A stretch of DNA of 64,000 bases, taken from assembly GCF_024741135.1 (NCBI RefSeq), contig NZ_JANSUY010000007.1:62001-126000 (forward strand). The letters are read 5' to 3'. The notes under the pieces are model-generated. The model ran no database searches. It was not told where the DNA came from and saw nothing but the letters and a program-made list of their open reading frames with translations. This DNA is from Aquiflexum gelatinilyticum. GTDB lineage: Bacteria; Bacteroidota; Bacteroidia; Cytophagales; Cyclobacteriaceae. Of the stretch, positions 1 to 9,038 are shown one piece after another; position 1 is the first letter of the stretch, and each line of letters begins with the position of its first letter. The translations under genes and the position numbers were made by a program.

Positions 1-681
1 TGCAAAATAACCCGCAATGACATTGACTACAGAAGGAAAAGTACTTAACAATCCTTCAGGTTCGAAGGGGACTCCTTCTCCCATATAGAGATTCCGCTCC
101 CCAATGAGCAAAAGATCGAGTTTTGACCCGAAATTGCCCAACATGGAGTAAGGGTATGCAGGATCTCCAAAGAAATACAGGACCGCCCAATAGCCAAACA
201 AGGAGACGATACAATAAAGGATTGCCCCTTTTTTTCCAAAATAAAAAAGGATCAGGGAGGCAAAAAGATAACAAAGAGCTATTCTTTGAAGAACACCGAG
301 AAGCCTTACCTCTGCCCAATTGATCATTACAATTTCCCCGGATTCATTGTATTCGAAGAAAGGAAAGGCATTCAACCCCCATCCAATCAGAAAAATCAGT
401 GCAGCTCTTTTGAAAACCTTCTTCAAAAAAACACCCTGTTCCATTTTTTCCATTTTCTTCATACTGAAGCTCATGGCATTGCCTACTACAAAAAGAAAAG
501 TCGGAAATACAAGATCAGTGATGGTGAATCCATGCCATTCAGCATGGGCGAAAGGCGCATAAAGATGGCTCCAACTTCCCGGAGTATTGACAACAACCAT
601 CAAAGCGATGGTCAGTCCGCGCAGTACATCTAAAGCTAAATAGCGTTCCTGAATTGGGATACCAATCGGTGATGCAGTCAT
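1..681 (-). CDS. DUF5009 / heparan-alpha-glucosaminide N-acetyltransferase-like membrane protein (partial)
   Basis: Translating the minus strand from the ATG at 681 gives 227 codons open to the window edge, so the C-terminus is missing. The start MTASPIGIPIQERYLALDVL, the RGLTIALMVVVNTPGSW stretch, RLLGVLQRIALCY and GVPFEPEGLLSTFPSVVNV are typical of the COG4299/DUF5009 family, which includes lysosomal heparan-alpha-glucosaminide N-acetyltransferase. Several hydrophobic segments alternate with short loops, as expected of an inner-membrane transacetylase. Bacterial members are thought to acetylate sugars at the membrane; the substrate here cannot be read from sequence. It is transcribed away from the GH20 hexosaminidase gene, so the two may share an amino-sugar theme, which is inference. 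Family assignment is firm, function tentative. Confidence 0.85.
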   Translation of the reverse strand, partial: MTASPIGIPIQERYLALDVLRGLTIALMVVVNTPGSWSHLYAPFAHAEWHGFTITDLVFPTFLFVVGNAMSFSMKKMEKMEQGVFLKKVFKRAALIFLIGWGLNAFPFFEYNESGEIVMINWAEVRLLGVLQRIALCYLFASLILFYFGKKGAILYCIVSLFGYWAVLYFFGDPAYPYSMLGNFGSKLDLLLIGERNLYMGEGVPFEPEGLLSTFPSVVNVIAGYFA

Positions 682-972
682 AGATTTTGGGTTTTGGGAT
701 TAATTATTCAATCAAAATAAACATAATGTAAATTTTTTGAAAAGCGATATGCCAAACGAAAAAAAATCCTTGTCTTGCTATTTATGCATTGCTTCAACCT
801 AATTACCATTTGTATTGTCTATGGAATTGTTTTTGTCCACCAAATTTCCTGAAGATATTACTTAACCTCACTGATCTGTTTTTCAAATTCTTATCTTTTT
901 TGATAAATTGAATTCTATAATGTAGATGTTTTATATCATCAAATTGCCCAATCAAAACAAAGCCACCAGGAT
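682..972. other. divergent intergenic region, probable promoters for DUF5009 and GH20 genes
   Basis: AT-rich 291-base spacer between two divergent genes. Both genes must be transcribed from here, but I see no convincing TTTG/TAnnTTTG promoter pair, only imperfect matches (for example TATCTTTT near 893). No tRNA, repeat or small ORF stands out. Confidence 0.4.
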
Positions 973-3542
973 ATGAATCCAAGGTTCAAAAAATTTTCTA
1001 TAAGCGTGCTTTTGCTTGTTACTTTTAACTATTGTCAGACCAAAACAGAAAAATTCAATAATGAAGTAATTAGTATTTATTTGGAACTTGAACAAAACCA
1101 AATCTCTCCTGGACAATTTCACCAGGCAAAATTCCTGCTTACCAATAAAGGGGACCAACCTTTGAAACCGGAATGGGAAATCTTTTTCAATACAATTTTC
1201 CTTTCGGTAAATCCTGATGTTTTGGATTCTTTGGTTTCAATAGAACACCTTTCGGGCGATTTTTTCAGGATCAAACCGAAAGATGGCTTTCCTGTTTTGG
1301 AGAAAGGGGAGACTTATTCATTTTCCTATTCCTCTGATAATTTTTTGTTGAAAAACAGCCATACTCCTACAGGACTTTATATAGTTTTTGGAGATAGTGA
1401 AGAAGGCCATCCAATAGTGGATTTTACAGCCTCACGAATCGAAATTCAGGACCAATTGACCTCTGTTGCAGGAAGTAATTTACCGATTCCTGATCCTGCT
1501 TTCATTTTTGAAAGAAACAAAAACCTGAGCCTTTTGGATACAAAAAGCATTAGTCCCATTATTCCTTCCCCAAAATCTTTCCAATGGGGGGAGGGTGTAA
1601 TTACACTTTCAGACAATATTTCGATTTATGCTGATCCTGATTTTGAAACAGAAGCAGGTTTCCTTAAAGAAAGACTTTCAACCTTTTTTAAAGGAAAAAT
1701 TGAAATATCCTCCTCAAAAGATGCATCTATTTTAATCTTGAAAGATCCATCCAAAGTTTCTCCGGAAGCTTACGCCTTGAATATTGGTGAAAAAATAGAA
1801 ATCAGCTCCAGCAATCCAAAAGGAGCTTTTTATGGAATCCAGTCTTTGTTGGCTATGCTGCCCTTGTCTTCTTTTAGCTCTCCTTCGGATAAATTGGAGT
1901 TACCCAAGATATCAATTGATGACGAACCGCGGTTTGAATACCGTGGTTTTTTCCTTGATGTTGCACGCAATTTCCAATCCAAAGGAGCCATCCTCAAAAT
2001 CCTTGACCTCATGGCTTTTTACAAATTGAATGTGTTTCATTTCAATCTTGCCAACGACGAAGGTTGGAGAATTGAAATTCCCGGTTTGCCGGAGTTGACC
2101 GAAGCCGGCAGCAAGCGGGGCCATTCCAAAGATGAATCTCAATTCCTTTGGCCATATTATGCTTCTGGTCCTGACAAAGATAAATCACCGAATGGCACAG
2201 GATTTTATTCAACGGAGGATTTTAAGGAAATTTTAAGGTATGCAAAAGAACGCCATATCGAAGTAATTCCCGAAATCGGAGCTCCGGGCCATTCCCGTGC
2301 TGCAATTATTGCCATGAGAAAAAGATACCATGACAAGATGAAATCCGATGATAAAGAGGGGGCTTTAGAATATCTTCTGGAAGATTTTGCTGATCAATCT
2401 GAATATCTATCCGCCCAAAATTTCAGAGGCAATACCATCTGTATCTGTCAGGAATCTGCATTCACTTTTTATGAGAAAGTGGTGGATGAGATTCTGGCAA
2501 TGTATAAGGAGGCGGATGTTCCAATCCGCACTTTTCATACAGGTGGGGATGAAGTGCCAAAAGGAGCTTGGACCAATTCGCCGGTTTGCGAAAAATTCAT
2601 TGCTGATACAGAAGGGATAGATACGAGAAATGACCTTCAGAATTATTTTTATAACCGAGTCAGCAAAATGTTTGAAGAAAGAGGAATCCAGACTGCAGGT
2701 TGGGAAGAAATCGGACAATTGGAAGTACATGAAAACGGAAAGGAAGTCATCCGACCTAATCCCGTCTTTGCAAATAAAGGATTCAGGGCCTATGCCTGGA
2801 ATGCAGTAGCAGGATGGGGTGGAGAAGATATGGCTTACCAATTGGCCAATGCAGGCTATGAAGTAATAATCTGCAATTCTTCGAATTTCTATTTTGACCT
2901 TGCCTACAATATGGATCCTGATGAACCCGGCCATCAATGGTCTGGATTTGTGGATACGAAGACAGCTTGGAGAACGGTTCCTTTAAATAACTTTATTTCA
3001 AATGAAACCGACATGTATGGCAATCCTATTGATATCGAGACTCTGTCAAAGAATAAAGCCATGCTGACAGAAGAAGGAAGGAAAAATATCAAGGGTGTTT
3101 CCGGTCAGTTGTGGTCTGAAACCATCAAAGGCCAAGAAATGATGGAATATTACCTTTTGCCAAAAATGTTGGGATATGTAGAAAGGGCATGGTCTCAGGA
3201 TCCTGAATGGACAGCAATTGCTGACCCTGAAAAAGGGAAAATTGAGATGGAAAAAGCTGGAACTTATTTGCCAATGCTCTTGGACAAAAGGAGATTCCCC
3301 GATTGGAATACCTCTTTGGTGGTTTCAATTACCGCATGCCAAAAGTCGGGGCCATAGTCATTGACGGTATGGTTCATGCCAATGTTGAAAATCCCGGACT
3401 GACTATCCGGTACACAGAAGACGGCAGCGATCCTGATGTCAATTCAAAAGTTTATGAAGGCCCAATTCCATTCAAAGGTCAGGTGAAGCTTCGTGCTTTT
3501 TCAATATCAGAAAATGGCGGGGGTATTTCAGGGATCAAATGA
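973..3542 (+). CDS. beta-N-acetylhexosaminidase, GH20, with a frameshift before its C-terminal domain
   Basis: Hydrolyses terminal N-acetylhexosamines from chitobiose or glycans, probably in the periplasm or on the outer surface. The first frame runs to a TAG at 3355-3357 (794 aa). A hydrophobic N-terminus is followed by a CHB_HEX-like N-terminal beta domain (about 35-150), a GH20b domain (about 190-310) and the catalytic barrel with HTGGDEVPKGAW, in which D526 and E527 are the expected catalytic pair. At 3309-3315 the frame is lost: FPDWNT continues as an unrelated tail, while the -1 frame reads FGGFNYRMPKVGAIVIDG and then a chitobiase C-terminal domain ending at 3542. One extra base at that point would give a single 856-residue protein. 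The catalytic domain is intact, so the truncated product may still be active, or the shift may be a sequencing error. Confidence 0.9.
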
Positions 3543-3686
3543 TTTGATACGGCAATTTTGAATTAGGATTTTCAAACTTCAAATCCTGAACATAAGTCAC
3601 TCCTGAATTATTCTTACAGAAGTGTCTCAATTTATCCTTAATTGGAAAGGTTTTTAAGCCTACCTTTATCAAAAAAACAATTAAAC

Positions 3687-4820
3687 ATGGATTTTTCTTC
3701 CCTCGGACTTTCTCTTAGCATCCTTGACGCCATCAAAAAGGCAAAATACGAAAGTCCATATCCGATTCAGATCGAAGCCATTCCTGCTATTTTGAAAGGT
3801 AAGGACATCTTGGGGATTGCTCCGACAGGTTCGGGTAAAACAGCTGCTTATGTGCTGCCTATTTTGCAGCAATTACAGCAGACCGAATATATCAAAACAA
3901 GGAATATCCCTGTATTGATTTTGGTTCCTACCAGAGAATTGGCCACGCAGGTGGAGGAAGTAATCAAAGTCTTCAGCAATTTTTTACCTCGGAAAATAAA
4001 AACCATGGCGGTTTTTGGTGGTGTTTCTGCCAATCCCCAAATGAGAAATTTATTTGGAACAGAAGTAGTCGTTGCCACGCCCGGAAGGTTGTTGGATTTG
4101 GTGGATAAAAATTCCATTTCTCTATCTGCTGTGAAAGTTTTGGTTTTGGATGAAGCAGATAAAATATTGAATTTGGGATTCAAAGAGGAAGTGGACGAAA
4201 TTCTGTCCAAATTACCCAAAAAGAGGCAAAACATCCTTTTTTCAGCCACCATGGAAGAAACAGTGGAGGAACTCATCAACCGAATCCTGCATAATCCTGA
4301 GAAGATTTTTGTGGAAGTCGAGGGGATTGCACCTGAACTGATCGCCCAATCAGCTTATTTGGTACCCATGGAATATAAAGGGCCCCTGTTACGCCACCTG
4401 ATCAAATCAGGGGATTGGAATCAGGTGTTGGTATTTACATCTTCTATCAGAACAGCAGACAATGTCGCCGGGAAGCTCAATAAAAACGGAATTGAGGCAG
4501 TGTCTTTTCATGGAGATAAAAGCCAAGGCGCAAGGACAGATGCTTTGACCAAATTCAAAAATGGTAAACTCCGGGTTCTCGTTGCAACTGATTTGGCCTC
4601 AAGGGGAATTGATATCAAGTTTTTGCCTTTCGTTGTCAACTATGAACTGCCAAGATCTCCAAAAGATTACATCCACCGGATAGGTAGAACAGGTCGTGCA
4701 GGCGCGGAAGGCGAAGCCATTTCCCTGATTTCAGAAGAAGAGGAGCATCATTTCAAGGTGATTCAAAAAAAGATGGGTAGGAGAGTAGAGTTGATTGATG
4801 CAAAAAACATTGATTTTTAA
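3687..4820 (+). CDS. DEAD-box ATP-dependent RNA helicase
   Basis: Cytoplasmic RNA helicase of the RhlE/DbpA-like group, unwinding short RNA duplexes in ribosome assembly or RNA decay. Motifs appear in order: Q motif (SPYPIQIEAIPAIL), Walker A (APTGSGKT, near residue 45), PTRELA, TPGRLLD, DEAD (near 155), SAT, and the helicase C domain with ATDLASRGID and HRIGRTGRAG. The product is 377 aa from the ATG at 3687; an upstream in-frame TTG at 3642 is less likely because the protein family begins with the short MDFSSLGL-type leader. It lacks the long basic C-terminal tail of many RhlE proteins. It ends one base before the convergent DUF1593 gene, with no terminator between them. Confidence 0.93.
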   Translation: MDFSSLGLSLSILDAIKKAKYESPYPIQIEAIPAILKGKDILGIAPTGSGKTAAYVLPILQQLQQTEYIKTRNIPVLILVPTRELATQVEEVIKVFSNFLPRKIKTMAVFGGVSANPQMRNLFGTEVVVATPGRLLDLVDKNSISLSAVKVLVLDEADKILNLGFKEEVDEILSKLPKKRQNILFSATMEETVEELINRILHNPEKIFVEVEGIAPELIAQSAYLVPMEYKGPLLRHLIKSGDWNQVLVFTSSIRTADNVAGKLNKNGIEAVSFHGDKSQGARTDALTKFKNGKLRVLVATDLASRGIDIKFLPFVVNYELPRSPKDYIHRIGRTGRAGAEGEAISLISEEEEHHFKVIQKKMGRRVELIDAKNIDF

Positions 4821-4821
4821 A

Positions 4822-5823
4822 TCAATCTTTCAACCAACTCATCCTTTTAGCCCAATCCATAAGAAAGTCTTTTCGAAATCTATTGACTGTTTTGGCTCCT
4901 TGACGGCCGTTTTCAATCAGATCGATATGAGGATTGTCAGTCCAGTAATTTGGACCATGATCGGTTTTCACAAAAGATCCACCCCAACTTTCTCCCTCCG
5001 GATTATTCATATCTCCATGTAAAAAGTAAAGGACGGAGGGTGTATCACCCATTTTGATGTCTTGTTTTTGCTCCCAAAAAAGCTTTCCTAAATATCCATT
5101 ATACTTCACAAATGTTTCCACAAAGGTTTGATTACCCAAATTCCCACTTTGGTCTCCACCCATATACATGCCCCTAAAGGTTTTATTGTTTTCTATCCAC
5201 CAAAGATCAGGATGGATATTGAAAAGGTAATCGCGGGATTTTGGATCTTGAGCTGTATTCCATGATCCAATTGAATAGAGGCGTAATTTGTTTTTTATAG
5301 AAGGATCTGCATGAACTGCCTGGGCCACATCTGTCATCGATCCCCAAACCAAAACATAAATGGGGCTATTTGATTCATTCACTTTTTCAATGATCCACTT
5401 GGCACCCTCGCTCACATTTTCAGGAATTTCAGATTGTTGAATATCCAAAGCGCCTTGTTTTGTAATACTTCTAAGATATTCGGGCGTAGGGAATACTGCA
5501 TTTTTTGCTTTCAATTTGGGGAAGTCTTTTTCATAGGCTTCCAAACTTTCCATGATATTGGAAATCCTGCCATTTCCCGGAGGAGAACTAATCAAACCCA
5601 AAATATCAAACCGATCTGCATATACTAGCAGGTGAACCATAGATTGATAGTCGTCAGGATCGTCACCCCCGATATCGGTTGAGATAATTATTTGGGGCTT
5701 TTGACTATCACTTTCAGATGATTTTTGGGATAAAGAATAAGTTGAAAGAAAGCTAAACAACAGAAGTAGAAATGTTCTAAAACTTGCCATCAATCCAAAT
5801 CTTCTACAGTTAAAAACTTTCAT
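4822..5823 (-). CDS. DUF1593 nucleoside-hydrolase-like secreted protein
   Basis: The protein has a signal peptide (hydrophobic FRTFLLLLFSFLSTYSLSQ) and then IIISTDIGGDDPDDYQSMVH, a nucleoside-hydrolase-fold calcium site with clustered aspartates (DxGGDDPDD). The family (DUF1593, sometimes labelled cellulose-binding) is found in polysaccharide-using bacteria and is thought to act on glycosides outside the cytoplasm; no substrate can be assigned. Length of 333 aa is short of the roughly 450-500 aa forms that carry an extra C-terminal domain, so this looks like the catalytic domain alone. The start at 5823 could instead be the ATG at 5790, just before the hydrophobic segment. It converges with the helicase gene with a one-base gap. 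Confidence 0.85.
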   Translation of the reverse strand: MKVFNCRRFGLMASFRTFLLLLFSFLSTYSLSQKSSESDSQKPQIIISTDIGGDDPDDYQSMVHLLVYADRFDILGLISSPPGNGRISNIMESLEAYEKDFPKLKAKNAVFPTPEYLRSITKQGALDIQQSEIPENVSEGAKWIIEKVNESNSPIYVLVWGSMTDVAQAVHADPSIKNKLRLYSIGSWNTAQDPKSRDYLFNIHPDLWWIENNKTFRGMYMGGDQSGNLGNQTFVETFVKYNGYLGKLFWEQKQDIKMGDTPSVLYFLHGDMNNPEGESWGGSFVKTDHGPNYWTDNPHIDLIENGRQGAKTVNRFRKDFLMDWAKRMSWLKD

Positions 5824-5849
5824 GATCTTATTATTATATAGTATAAAGG

Positions 5850-6917
5850 TTAATCCAAAGTAGCTTCATGAATCACATTGTGGATATACCTCAGTTTTTC
5901 CTTGACATTCAAGTTGATCACAAATGGATATAAATCCCGTAATCCCATACTCCTGTTGATGCTGTTCATCATAAATGACAATGGCAGCCATTGGTCGAAA
6001 ATCGTTTCAAAATTTCTACAGTAGTAGGCATTTTCTGTGATGTTGGCTGATTTGACCAAGATGCTTTCATGGACTTTAGGATTGATGGAGAGCCCGTAGA
6101 AGTAAGCAGTTTCCAACGTGTCGACGATATGCATGTAATGTGCCCAAGTCTCCGCCCAACTTTCCCATGGATGCATCGTGGCGTAAGCACTGATGAAGTT
6201 TTGGTTCCAGTCTGCAGGTGCACCATATTTGTAGTATTGGTTGAGGGCTTCCTGATAGCTGTAGGTTTCATCTCCAAAATTTGCCCGAAATGAATCTATC
6301 CTGTTTGTCCCCCAAATCAGTCTTTCCCAATAATAATGGCCGATTTCGTGCCTGAAATGACCCAAAACTGTCCTATAAACCTCATCCATATTATTTCTAG
6401 CCATTTCCCTTTCTACATCATCTGCTTCGGCAATGTTCATCGTAATCAGACCATTGGCATGTCCAGTCATCACCCGAAGCCCATGAGGCATGGTAGAATC
6501 CGATTTGAAATTGAAAGCCAAGCCTTTTTCATAATCAACAGCTTTGGAAAGGATGGGTAAATCCCATCTTAGCAGAGCGTAAATCAACCTGTGCTTGGCC
6601 GATTCAATTTTTTTCCACCTGTCGTAATATTCTTTTTTTGTGATGTCCGGGATGATCCTATTGAGCGAGCAGGCAATACAATATTGCTCACTTACTTCAT
6701 CAGAAATTACCCAATTGCATACATCAAGGGCTTGGTTTTTGCAAAAATGATAACCTTTTCCTGTGGTTGTCTCTGTGAATTTTTGATCAGGATTTAACTG
6801 GAGAGAAACCATCTTGAGATTTTTTGATTCAAATCCTAGAAGGTTGTGGCATTTCAGACAAACAGTATTGTCAAAATAAACGGAATGTCCGCAATTGTCA
6901 CATTGAAAAATTTGCAT
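5850..6917 (-). CDS. zinc-ribbon putative zinc metallopeptidase (Peptidase_Mx family)
   Basis: The N-terminus is a zinc ribbon (CDNCGHSVYFDNTVCLKCHN, four cysteines in CxxC pairs). A second cysteine cluster lies near residues 60-85. In the middle the sequence GHFRHEIGHYYWERL contains an HExxH metal site, and WAETWAHYMH lies downstream. This matches the COG4307 putative zinc-binding metallopeptidase family of about 350 aa; this one is 355 aa and complete. There is no signal peptide, so it should be cytoplasmic. The substrate is unknown. It lies 26 bases upstream of the DUF1593 gene on the same strand, so the two may be co-transcribed, although no functional link is obvious. Confidence 0.88.
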   Translation of the reverse strand: MQIFQCDNCGHSVYFDNTVCLKCHNLLGFESKNLKMVSLQLNPDQKFTETTTGKGYHFCKNQALDVCNWVISDEVSEQYCIACSLNRIIPDITKKEYYDRWKKIESAKHRLIYALLRWDLPILSKAVDYEKGLAFNFKSDSTMPHGLRVMTGHANGLITMNIAEADDVEREMARNNMDEVYRTVLGHFRHEIGHYYWERLIWGTNRIDSFRANFGDETYSYQEALNQYYKYGAPADWNQNFISAYATMHPWESWAETWAHYMHIVDTLETAYFYGLSINPKVHESILVKSANITENAYYCRNFETIFDQWLPLSFMMNSINRSMGLRDLYPFVINLNVKEKLRYIHNVIHEATLD

Positions 6918-7015
6918 AGTGTGTTGTTAAGATTTGAATTGATTTCTGGTCCTACACTTATTTTGAAAACAGAAATTTATCAAAACATGGAAATTAATGA
7001 GATATCCAATCCTGA

Positions 7016-8122
7016 TTATTTTTTTTCCTTCAAAACTTCGATAAGTTGACTAATCTTTTTTACTCCCTTATCCAGTCCATTTAGCTGGATTATTTTGGGG
7101 TGGTTAGATTTAAAGGTCTTTACCAACAGTTCATTTGCTCCCATTTTATCATGAATTATTGTATACTCGATTTCGCTCCAGGGTATTTTTTCTTCATTTG
7201 GTAAAACAATCCCAATTGCATTTAAAATAAACTTTTTTTCACCCCTCTTAAATAAAAAAAGTGCCAACACAAAAACCATTAAGATTTGCGGAATAATGCT
7301 AGTCGCTCCATAGGAATTTTTTTGAAAGAGGAGAATAATGAATAAAATTAAAAGAGTTACTCCAAAAGATAGCAGTGTCCATTTGCTGAATTTACTTTGA
7401 CTGATGTGGTATTCAGTGTTTTTTGAAAATTTGTTTTTTGATTTATTGTAATCTGAAGTTAATCTAAAATTTCCTTGAAAACCTGATAATCTTAACCAAT
7501 CAAAATATTCCTGAATTTCAATTGGATATTTTTTGGTATGATCTAAATATAGGTCGGCTTTAGCTGAAATTTTTTCAAAATAATCAAAAAACAAATCCTT
7601 GTTTTTTCCTATAAAATCAAATGCAAAGATTAGGGATAAGGCAAAAAGAAAGTTTTTGAGCTTCTGTTGTGGGTCGACAATATTCACACTTGATTTGACC
7701 ATTTTGGAATAATCCTCAATGCTGAAAATCGTTTTATCATTTTTATGAAGAGAATATGCCCTAAACTGGGTTTTGATTCTAGAGTCTCTATTATACAGTT
7801 CAGAATCATGTTCCCATAAATCAAACCAAATAGTCTCCCCTTCATTTAATTCAATCCAATTTTTCTTTATCTGGATTTCTGCAATTGGATCAAATAATAA
7901 CGTAATCGTATCATTTTTTACTTGATTTAATACTTTTATTCTTATCCTTGAATCATTATCTAACCCAATAAATTGACCATGAATTTTCAAGGTTTTAGGA
8001 ATGTGGAATTTTTCATTTTCATCATTGGAATTTGGGATAACTAGTGAATAGAAGGAGATTAAAATAAAAATACCAACAACCAAAAATTTATTTGAAATAA
8101 AAAAATCAAGTACTCTTTTCAT
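7016..8122 (-). CDS. hypothetical membrane protein
   Basis: I do not recognise this 368-residue protein. It has a transmembrane segment close to the N-terminus (FLVVGIFILISFYSLVI), a hydrophilic lysine- and asparagine-rich middle, then two adjacent hydrophobic helices (LLSFGVTLLILFIILLF and IIPQILMVFVLALFLF) and a C-terminal soluble domain of about 90 residues that reads like a PH-like YcxB/bPH domain (LPNEEKIPWSEIEY). I use the ATG at 8122 rather than an upstream one at 8155, because it places the hydrophobic helix at the usual distance. The gene is more AT-rich than its neighbours, which may mean recent acquisition or weak constraint. Function unknown. Confidence 0.7.
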   Translation of the reverse strand: MKRVLDFFISNKFLVVGIFILISFYSLVIPNSNDENEKFHIPKTLKIHGQFIGLDNDSRIRIKVLNQVKNDTITLLFDPIAEIQIKKNWIELNEGETIWFDLWEHDSELYNRDSRIKTQFRAYSLHKNDKTIFSIEDYSKMVKSSVNIVDPQQKLKNFLFALSLIFAFDFIGKNKDLFFDYFEKISAKADLYLDHTKKYPIEIQEYFDWLRLSGFQGNFRLTSDYNKSKNKFSKNTEYHISQSKFSKWTLLSFGVTLLILFIILLFQKNSYGATSIIPQILMVFVLALFLFKRGEKKFILNAIGIVLPNEEKIPWSEIEYTIIHDKMGANELLVKTFKSNHPKIIQLNGLDKGVKKISQLIEVLKEKK

Positions 8123-8302
8123 ATAAAAACAATTTTTAAAATTAATCCATAGCAATAATTAAAATTAAGCATTTTAGACTAGTGTAATTAGGTTTTGAAT
8201 TATCAAAAAAAACTTATTTCATTACTCTACAATATTTATTTGCAAAACGATCCAGTATAAAAAAAAATACCCAATACAAAAAAGATAAAATGTCCCTATT
8301 TA

Positions 8303-9037
8303 TCACAAACCCTTAATTTTTCCCTTATACTTGACAATCAAATTTTCATTGTGTTCTTCTCCCTCATCGGAGTTAGAGCTGCTGAAAATTTCCGGGACGA
8401 TCCCTCTTTGAATCAGGTTTTCGGCAGCCTGCACCATGATACTTTGCAAAATAACCGCGCCTGTGGAGGTGGAAGTGGCCCCTACCTTAAAATCCAAACC
8501 TTCCAATGCCACTGAAGCGTCACCGATTTCTCCGCCATTGTCAAAATACAAGTCAGCGATTTCTAAAAGCCGTTTGCCGGAAGGATGCCTTGAAGTGACT
8601 GATTGGGTATGTTTCAGGTTGGTAATGACGATGACTTTGGCTCCTTTTTCCTTTGCTATCATTGCCATCTCTATACTGACCGTATTACGTCCGGAGTTAG
8701 AGGAAATGATAAAAACATCTTTTTCCGAAAGGGGAAATTCCTCCAAAAGCGTTGCTGCATATCCTTCTTGCCTTTCCACTTCGGTACTGAAGGAAGCATC
8801 TTTGTGGAGCATCAGTGCCTCATCCAAAATTGCAACTACCCGCGCAAAACCTCCGGCTCTATAGAAAATCTCCTCGGCAAAAATATGAGAATGTCCTGTG
8901 CCGCTCGTATAGATAAATCCTTCATTTGCCAGGCAATCTGCGACCCAATCAGCTGCCTGTTCGATTTTTTCTTTTTGGCCAAAGACGATCTGAAGCTTGG
9001 ATTGAACCTGCTCAAAATACCGCTGATAAGCTTTCAT
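8303..9037 (-). CDS. SIS-domain sugar phosphate isomerase/deaminase-like protein (UPF0309 type)
   Basis: A single SIS fold of 244 aa. The phosphosugar-binding signature includes YTSGTGHSHIFAEE near residue 44 and the ISSNSGRNTVSIEMA loop near 110, and the tail NSDEGEEHNENLI is typical of UPF0309. Relatives resemble N-acetylmuramate-6-phosphate etherase and phosphoheptose isomerase and are cytoplasmic. It begins one base after the stop codon of the upstream cytochrome gene, so it is the last gene of a four-gene operon. This places a cytoplasmic amino-sugar or sugar-phosphate step next to periplasmic haem proteins. The exact substrate is unknown. Confidence 0.88.
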   Translation of the reverse strand: MKAYQRYFEQVQSKLQIVFGQKEKIEQAADWVADCLANEGFIYTSGTGHSHIFAEEIFYRAGGFARVVAILDEALMLHKDASFSTEVERQEGYAATLLEEFPLSEKDVFIISSNSGRNTVSIEMAMIAKEKGAKVIVITNLKHTQSVTSRHPSGKRLLEIADLYFDNGGEIGDASVALEGLDFKVGATSTSTGAVILQSIMVQAAENLIQRGIVPEIFSSSNSDEGEEHNENLIVKYKGKIKGL

Positions 9038-9038
9038 A

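Noticed and set aside
2407-2937. 176-codon minus-strand frame inside the GH20 gene
   Set aside because: Antisense to the catalytic barrel; no similarity and no start context.
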